A stretch of 26,876 nt of DNA from contig CAMZKY010000116.1 in the NCBI GenBank assembly GCA_947311455.1, positions 1-26,876 of the forward strand. Reading direction: 5' to 3'. The notes under the pieces are model-generated. The model saw nothing but the letters and a program-made list of their open reading frames with translations, made no database searches and was not told the origin of the DNA. A program made the position numbers and the translations under genes. This document shows, piece by piece, positions 21,791-26,876 of the stretch. Position 1 is the first letter of the stretch; the number at the start of each line of letters is the position of its first letter. This DNA comes from an uncultured Marinosulfonomonas sp. (GTDB lineage Bacteria > Pseudomonadota > Alphaproteobacteria > Rhodobacterales > Rhodobacteraceae).

Positions 21791-21807
21791 GTTCCAATAA
21801 ACGGAAC
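21791..21807. promoter_or_regulatory. Candidate IclR-type operator
   Basis: GTTCC (21791-21795) and GGAAC (21803-21807) form a perfect 5-bp inverted repeat with a 7-base spacer, 18 bases before the IclR start codon in the short divergent region. IclR regulators commonly bind such sites near their own gene. A TTGACT at 21748-21753 could be a -35 box, without a clear -10. Confidence 0.45.
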
Positions 21808-21824
21808 TACTACAAGGGTGGAAA

Positions 21825-22598
21825 ATGGCTGAACTTGCCGCAATCACAGGGTCAATTGCCCGTGCCGCGCGAATTATTGATGTTCTAACGCAAGCTGAAT
21901 CGGGATTGGGCTTGAACCAGATCGTCGCGCGTTCCGAATTTACCAAAACCACCGCGTTTCGGGTTTTGGCGAATTTGCAGGATGTTGGCTATGTTTACCA
22001 AGATCCCGAAACCCGCCTTTATATGCTGGGCTACAAACTGCATAAAATTTCTCAAATGGCGCACCGCACCGATATTGCCGCGCTTGCCAAACGTGGTATG
22101 CAACGCCTTGCCCTGGAAACCGAAGACACGGTTTTCCTTTCGATTCCCGAAGGATCAGCGGCCATTTGTGTGGCGCGCACAACGGGGGCGTTTCCAATCA
22201 GAACCCTTACCTTGAACGAAGGGGATCACCGTCCACTGGGTGTGGGTGCGGGCGCGCTTGCTTTGTTTTGTGCGATGCCGGACGACAAGCGCACAGCCAT
22301 TTGCAAAGCCAATAAAAACTGGATGACAGAATTCGGCACATCTAAAGATGATTTAACCGCAGGGTATGAAGCCTTCGTTGCAAACGGATACGCCGCAAAT
22401 ATCGGTCGCGTGGTGGCCGGAACCAGCGCGATTTCGGTGCCAATCCGCACCAGAAACCACAGAGTTGTCGGCGCGCTTGCCATTGGGGCGATTGACGCGC
22501 GCATGTCCCAATCCCGCATCGACGAATTATTACTACCCGCCTTGAACAAAGAGGCGGCGCAATTGACCAAACGTATGAATGAACTGGAACAAGGATAG
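21825..22598 (+). CDS. IclR-family transcriptional regulator
   Basis: The 257-residue protein has an N-terminal winged helix-turn-helix (roughly residues 9-75, including SIARAARIIDVLTQAESGLG and FTKTTAFRVLANLQDVGYV). A C-terminal IclR effector domain follows, with RPLGVGAGALALFCAMP and a GYAANIGRVVAGTSAISVPI segment. IclR proteins sense small metabolites, often organic acids, and control adjacent catabolic genes. GGTGGAAA lies upstream of the ATG. Its stop is four bases before the E1 alpha gene, so it is co-transcribed with the TPP enzymes and probably controls its own operon and the divergent SHGG gene. Confidence 0.9.
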   Translation: MAELAAITGSIARAARIIDVLTQAESGLGLNQIVARSEFTKTTAFRVLANLQDVGYVYQDPETRLYMLGYKLHKISQMAHRTDIAALAKRGMQRLALETEDTVFLSIPEGSAAICVARTTGAFPIRTLTLNEGDHRPLGVGAGALALFCAMPDDKRTAICKANKNWMTEFGTSKDDLTAGYEAFVANGYAANIGRVVAGTSAISVPIRTRNHRVVGALAIGAIDARMSQSRIDELLLPALNKEAAQLTKRMNELEQG

Positions 22599-22602
22599 CA
22601 AG

Positions 22603-23601
22603 ATGCCAGCTGTCGGAGACAACACCGCCCGCGCCCGTGCGCTTTTAACCATGATGGAACGTATCCGTGCGTTCGAAGAACAAGCCGTTCTTGCCGCCGA
22701 ACGTGACAAGCTGGTGCTTGGCGCGATCCACCCGTCAATCGGGCAAGAGGCTACGGCTGCCGGGGTCATGAGCAATTTTGCTATTGATGATATCATGTTA
22801 TCAACCCATCGCGGCCATGGGCACACACTGGCCAAAGGTGCAGATCCGTTGGCAATGATGCGTGAATTGCTGGGGCGTCAGGGCGGCTGTTGTGGCGGCA
22901 AAGGCGGCTCGATGCATATTGCGGATTTCGGGGTTGGTATGCTGGGGGCGAATGGTGTGGTCAGTGCAAATATCGTCATAGCAACAGGTGCCGCGCATGG
23001 TTTGAAAATGCAAGGTAGCGACAGGATTGTCGTTGATGTGTTTGGTGACGGGGCCATCAATCGAGGGCCGTTCCTTGAGGGTTTGAATTGGGCCGTGGTG
23101 TTTGATTTACCCATTTTATACGTTTGTGAAGACAACCGTTATTCCGCCACCACCTGCACCGCTGATATGATGGCAGGCAAAGGGGCTGCTGTGCGGGCCG
23201 AAGCACTGGGCATGCGCGCCACCACGGTTGACGGAAACGATGCGCTGGCCGTAGCGGATGCCACCGCCGAAATCACCGCGCGTATCCGGGCCGGCGGGCC
23301 TCCGGAAATGCTGCATGCGTTAACCTATCGACGCGGTGGGCATACATCGTTTGATCCAGCCAAATACAAACCGGCGGGCGAAGCAGAAGAACAAACCGCC
23401 CTCAATGATCCAATCAACAGGTTGCGTGATACCTTGGCACTTCAGGGATTGTCGGTTGCAGAAATGGATACCATCCACAACGAGGCCCAAGCCGAAATGA
23501 TTGATGTTCTAACCGAAGCTGCCAAAACGCCGTTCCCGCCTGACAACATGGCGCTGGAAGATGTCCAAGACATCGGCAGCCCTGCACAGGAGGCATACTA
23601 A
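22603..23601 (+). CDS. Thiamine-diphosphate 2-oxoacid/acetoin dehydrogenase type E1, alpha subunit
   Basis: The 332-residue protein matches the alpha subunit of heterodimeric E1 enzymes, which decarboxylate 2-oxoacids or cleave acetoin using thiamine diphosphate. Visible motifs are HPSIGQEA (43-50), STHRGHGHTLAKG (67-79), GGKGGSMHIADFG (98-110) and the TPP/Mg motif GDGAINRG (148-155) with CEDN ending at Asn178. A phosphorylation-loop equivalent is YRRGGHTSFDP. The acetoin-dehydrogenase-like stretches make that branch more likely than pyruvate dehydrogenase. I use the ATG at 22603 with AAGGA upstream; the frame extends to 22579 inside the IclR gene. No E2 or E3 gene follows in the window. Confidence 0.88.
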   Translation: MPAVGDNTARARALLTMMERIRAFEEQAVLAAERDKLVLGAIHPSIGQEATAAGVMSNFAIDDIMLSTHRGHGHTLAKGADPLAMMRELLGRQGGCCGGKGGSMHIADFGVGMLGANGVVSANIVIATGAAHGLKMQGSDRIVVDVFGDGAINRGPFLEGLNWAVVFDLPILYVCEDNRYSATTCTADMMAGKGAAVRAEALGMRATTVDGNDALAVADATAEITARIRAGGPPEMLHALTYRRGGHTSFDPAKYKPAGEAEEQTALNDPINRLRDTLALQGLSVAEMDTIHNEAQAEMIDVLTEAAKTPFPPDNMALEDVQDIGSPAQEAY

Positions 23602-24572
23602 TGGAAAAGATGACCTATGCCCAAGCCGCCCGCGAAGCGGTGCGCGATGCAATGAATGCTGATAAATCCGTGTGGTGCGTTGGCGAAGATCTGGGCCGTG
23701 GTGGCGTGTTTGGCCAGTATATCGGCCTGCAAGATGAATTCGGCAAGGAACGCATTGTCGACACGCCGATTTCGGAAAGTGCGATCATGGGCGGGGCTTT
23801 TGGTGCCGCGATGATGGGCACGCGCCCGATTGTGGAAATGCGGTTTTCCGATTTTGCCCTCTGTGCCACGGATGAACTGGTCAACCAGATCGCCAAAGCG
23901 CGGTTCATGTTTGGCGGCCAATCCCGCGCGCCGATGGTTGTTCGCAAACCGATGGGCCTGTGGCGCTCTTCTGCCGCGCAGCATTCGCAATCGCTTGAAA
24001 GCTGGTATGTGCATATTCCGGGCCTTGTGGTGGCCTGCCCTGCCACACCGCAAGACAATTATTCAATGATGAAAGCCGCAATCGAATGTGATGATCCGGT
24101 GGTCTATCTGGAACATAAAAACATCTGGTTGCTTGAGGGCGATGTGGATCGCGATCAGGGCTACGAATTTGGCACCGCCGTGCGCCGTTGCGAGGGGCAG
24201 GATGTGACGCTGGTCAGTTGGTCGGACACTGCAAATGTGTGCGAAAAGGCCGCCGCTACACTGGCCAACCAAAACATCAGCGCCGAAGTGATTGACCTGC
24301 GCAGCCTGTGGCCGTGGGACAAGAATGCAGTGCTGGAAAGCGTGCGCAAAACCGGCCGTTTGGTCGTGGCGCATGAATCCGTGCAGGTGGGCGGATTTGG
24401 CGGCGAGGTTGTCGCCACAGTGGCCGAACATGCAGGCAATGCCCTGCGCGGGCCAGTTCGGCGCGTTGGCGCGCCGCGCTCACTGGTGGCTTATGCGCCA
24501 AATCTGGAAGATCAAATGCGGGTAACCGAGGCGATGATTGTCGCGGCGGCAAAGGAAACAATGGGATTATGA
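23601..24572 (+). CDS. Thiamine-diphosphate 2-oxoacid/acetoin dehydrogenase type E1, beta subunit
   Basis: The 323-residue protein is the partner of the preceding alpha subunit. It has the N-terminal TPP-contacting part MTYAQAARE and VGEDLGRGGVFGQY, the segment FGKERIVDTPISESAIMGG, and the C-terminal transketolase-like domain with EVIDLRSLWPWD and VVAHESVQVGGFGGEV. Its ATG shares one base with the alpha stop codon (TAATG), giving tight coupling as expected for an alpha2beta2 enzyme. The next gene again overlaps it by four bases. The substrate is undetermined. Confidence 0.9.
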   Translation: MEKMTYAQAAREAVRDAMNADKSVWCVGEDLGRGGVFGQYIGLQDEFGKERIVDTPISESAIMGGAFGAAMMGTRPIVEMRFSDFALCATDELVNQIAKARFMFGGQSRAPMVVRKPMGLWRSSAAQHSQSLESWYVHIPGLVVACPATPQDNYSMMKAAIECDDPVVYLEHKNIWLLEGDVDRDQGYEFGTAVRRCEGQDVTLVSWSDTANVCEKAAATLANQNISAEVIDLRSLWPWDKNAVLESVRKTGRLVVAHESVQVGGFGGEVVATVAEHAGNALRGPVRRVGAPRSLVAYAPNLEDQMRVTEAMIVAAAKETMGL

Positions 24573-26296
24573 GTATGGAAGAAATAACAGGTGGCGAAGC
24601 CATTGCGCGGATGCTTTTGGCCCATGGAGCTGGCCCAATGTTTGGCATGGGCGGATTTCAGTTGCTGCCGTTTTACGATGCAGCGCGGCGTTTGGGATTG
24701 CAGCATAATCTGATCAATGATGAACGCTGTGCGGTGTTTGCCGCCGATGCCTATGCCAAGGTTTCAAACCGCGTGGGGCTGGTGGATGCCACGCTTGGCC
24801 CCGGGGCGACGAATTTGGTTACCGGACTGGTCGAGGCCTTGAATGCCGGTTCCCCGATTGTTGCCATTATCGGCGATGCGCACCGCGATCATGCAGGCAA
24901 AAACATGACACAGGAAACCGATCAGGTTTCTATTTTGCGCCCCGCCTGCAAGGAATTGTTGCGGGTGGAAAATGTGTCGCGCATTCCCGAATTGATCCGC
25001 CGCGCCTTTATTGTTGCCACCTCGGGCCGCCCTGGCCCCGTAGTGGTGTCTGTGCCCGAAGATGTGGCGCACGGGATGTTTGAATTTGCCGAAAGCGATT
25101 TTGTCGCCGATCCGGCACACACCCAAATTCCGGCGATCCGCTGTCGCCCTGACGGGGCGAGCGTGACGCGGGCCGCCGAGATGATTTCTAAAGCCAAGCG
25201 CCCGATGATGCTGGTGGGGGGCGGTATCCATCTATCCAGCGCACAGCAGGCGGTTACCGATCTGGCCGAAGCCTGCGGTATTCCTGTGGCGCATACCCTG
25301 ACGGGCAAAGGCGCGATAGCCTGTGAAAATCCGCTTAGTGCGGGGCTGTTCGGGCGCTATGACCGGATTGCAAATGATCTGATTGCCGCAAGCGATTGCC
25401 TGTTGGTGGTGGGCTGTAAACTGGGCGAAATTGCCACCAAGCGATATTCAATCCCTGCAGTTGGGGCCAATGTGATCCATCTGGATTCTGTGGCCGAGGA
25501 AATGGGCCGCACCTATCAAGCGGGCCTGCGCCTGTGGGGCGATGCGCGCGAAGGGCTGAACGATATTCTGGCCGCTATGGACAATCCTGCGGATCAAAAG
25601 GCCAGCCGCGCTGAATATCTGGCAGAAATTCCAGTGAAAATGGAAGCATGGCGCGTGGATGTGTCGGAACGTTTGTATTCCGAAGAAACGCCGATTCACA
25701 TGGCGCGTTTGATTACCGAGATTAACAAGGCCCTGCCCGATGACGGCTATCTGATTGCCGATGGTGGCTTTGCCGCGCATTGGGGTGGTTTGCTGTTCAA
25801 CACAAAGAAAGCCATGCGTAATTTTGTGCCGGATCGCGGCTTTGCCTCGATCGGGTATGGGTTGCCGGGGGCGATGGGTGCACAGCTTGCGGCTCCGGAT
25901 GCAATTGTTGCGGGCCTGACGGGCGATGGCGGGTTCAACATGGTTCTGGGCGAGCTGGAAACCGCACGCCGGATGAATTTGGGGGTTACGGTGATCGTGG
26001 TGAACAATGCTGCATCAGGTTACGTCAAAGCGCTGCAACATTTGATGTATGGCGAGGGCAATTACCAATCATCCGACCTGTCGGAAACCAATTATGCCAA
26101 CGTGGCCCAAGCCATGGGATGCGAAGGCATCAGGGTAGAAAGCCCCAATGATCTGGCCCCTGCGCTGGTCAAAGCATTCTCCAACACAAGCCAACCCAGC
26201 GTCATTGATGTTGTAGTGACACGCGATCCTGCAAAAATGCTACCTGCAGTAGATAATAGAACTGTAAAGGTGAAAAAGGGTGATAGAGTCGCCTGA
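24569..26296 (+). CDS. Thiamine-diphosphate enzyme of the acetolactate synthase/decarboxylase family
   Basis: This 575-residue protein is a single-chain TPP enzyme with the three domains of acetolactate synthase, sulfoacetaldehyde acetyltransferase and related lyases. The catalytic glutamate is Glu52 in NDERCAVFAADAYA. The central domain contains PMMLVGGGIHLSSAQQA, and the TPP/Mg motif runs from GDGG (452-455) to VNN (478-480). Acetolactate synthase for amino-acid synthesis usually comes with a small subunit, which is not seen here, and the genomic context is catabolic. ATGA overlap with the E1 beta gene makes a common transcript certain. Candidate roles are C-C cleavage or carboligation of an oxoacid or diketone. 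The exact reaction is unknown. Confidence 0.85.
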   Translation: MSMEEITGGEAIARMLLAHGAGPMFGMGGFQLLPFYDAARRLGLQHNLINDERCAVFAADAYAKVSNRVGLVDATLGPGATNLVTGLVEALNAGSPIVAIIGDAHRDHAGKNMTQETDQVSILRPACKELLRVENVSRIPELIRRAFIVATSGRPGPVVVSVPEDVAHGMFEFAESDFVADPAHTQIPAIRCRPDGASVTRAAEMISKAKRPMMLVGGGIHLSSAQQAVTDLAEACGIPVAHTLTGKGAIACENPLSAGLFGRYDRIANDLIAASDCLLVVGCKLGEIATKRYSIPAVGANVIHLDSVAEEMGRTYQAGLRLWGDAREGLNDILAAMDNPADQKASRAEYLAEIPVKMEAWRVDVSERLYSEETPIHMARLITEINKALPDDGYLIADGGFAAHWGGLLFNTKKAMRNFVPDRGFASIGYGLPGAMGAQLAAPDAIVAGLTGDGGFNMVLGELETARRMNLGVTVIVVNNAASGYVKALQHLMYGEGNYQSSDLSETNYANVAQAMGCEGIRVESPNDLAPALVKAFSNTSQPSVIDVVVTRDPAKMLPAVDNRTVKVKKGDRVA

Positions 26297-26376
26297 TAGA
26301 ATAATCAAAAAAGACGGGAAAACCCGCAAACCATAAATCCAAGCCCATTTGGGCAAACAACTAACGGGAGATACAC

Positions 26377-26876
26377 ATGAAAAAGTTATTCTGTTCAACC
26401 ATCCTGGGTGCAGCAATTGCATTGGGTGGCGTTTCAGGCGCATTCGCCGACAAAGCACGGCTGAAAGTTGCATCAACATTTCCGGGGGGCCTTGTGCAAC
26501 TTGGCACTTTAGGCAAAACGCTTGTTACAAACCTGAACACGGTTTCAGGCGGCAGTATTCAGGCAAAATTCTTTGAGCCAGGCGCGCTTGTTCCTGCGCT
26601 TGAGTTGTTTGATGCGGTGAAATCCGGCGCTGTTGATAGCGGCTGGTCTGCCCCTGGTTTCTGGGCTGGCAAAGAACCAGCGGTTACCCTGTTTACCACT
26701 GTGCCTTTCGGCCCGTCAGCTGGCGAATATCTTGGCTGGATCTATTATGGTGGAGGTGAAGAAATGATGCAGGAAATTTATGCGCGTCATAACATTCACG
26801 TCAATATTTGCGGCATTATTTCCCCCGAGGCTTCGGGTTGGTTCCGCAAGCCGATTGAATCTTTGGATGATTTCAA
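26377..26876 (+). CDS. TRAP transporter substrate-binding protein (DctP/TakP type), partial
   Basis: The gene runs off the window after 166 codons. It starts with a Sec signal peptide (MKKLFCSTILGAAIALGG, likely cleavage after AFA), then KARLKVASTFPGGLV, typical of periplasmic TRAP binding proteins. The stretch FWAGKEPAVTLFTTVPFG and the following YYGGGEE resemble the TakP branch that binds 2-oxoacids such as pyruvate. GGGAG precedes the ATG. It lies 80 bases after the TPP enzyme gene, probably in the same operon, and points to import of an organic acid as the cluster's substrate. The membrane subunits should follow outside the window. Confidence 0.9.
   Translation, partial: MKKLFCSTILGAAIALGGVSGAFADKARLKVASTFPGGLVQLGTLGKTLVTNLNTVSGGSIQAKFFEPGALVPALELFDAVKSGAVDSGWSAPGFWAGKEPAVTLFTTVPFGPSAGEYLGWIYYGGGEEMMQEIYARHNIHVNICGIISPEASGWFRKPIESLDDF

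Overview
The window reads as the chromosome of a sulfur-oxidising alphaproteobacterium, most likely Rhodobacterales or close to it. The LeuC fragment and the glyoxylate reductase/VOC pair resemble that order as I remember it. The assignment is by recollection, not by search. There are no RNA genes, insertion sequences, phage genes or CRISPR arrays that I can support.

Layout. (1) 1-695: start of leuC on the minus strand, cut by the window edge. Upstream lies a gene-poor stretch of about 670 bases holding a hairpin and a possible 27-codon ORF with a strong ribosome binding site. (2) 1367-2118, plus strand: dsrE2-tusA, ending in a strong terminator. (3) 2175-14336, minus strand: a complete 13-gene dsr operon in the order dsrA-B-E-F-H-C-M-K-L-J-O-P-N, convergent with dsrE2-tusA. 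(4) 14601-17392, plus strand, divergent from dsrA: a TauD-like dioxygenase, two small unrecognised proteins and a fused siroheme synthase. (5) 17393-17625: a repeat-rich intergenic region. (6) 17626-21729, minus strand: hydroxyacid dehydrogenase, VOC protein, GtrA-like protein, ArnT-like glycosyltransferase and an unrecognised protein made of two copies of one domain. (7) 21825 to the end, plus strand: IclR regulator, E1 alpha and beta subunits of a 2-oxoacid/acetoin dehydrogenase type enzyme, a third thiamine-diphosphate enzyme of the acetolactate synthase fold, and the start of a TRAP transporter binding protein.

How the parts work together. TusA and DsrE2 are expected to pass persulfide sulfur to DsrEFH and then to DsrC. 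DsrAB (siroheme-[4Fe-4S]) with DsrL oxidises the DsrC-bound sulfur to sulfite. DsrMKJOP links DsrC thiols to the membrane electron-transport chain. DsrN and the siroheme synthase supply the cofactor. Presence of dsrEFH and dsrL marks this as the oxidative (reverse) type. The right-hand cluster looks like uptake and TPP-dependent conversion of a small oxo- or hydroxy-acid under IclR control. Its substrate cannot be read from the sequence.

The least explained parts are the duplicated SHGG-motif protein (20932-21729), the TauD-like/small-ORF block tied to the siroheme synthase, a DsrJ that lacks the spare cysteine expected as a haem ligand, and several hairpins and repeats between genes.
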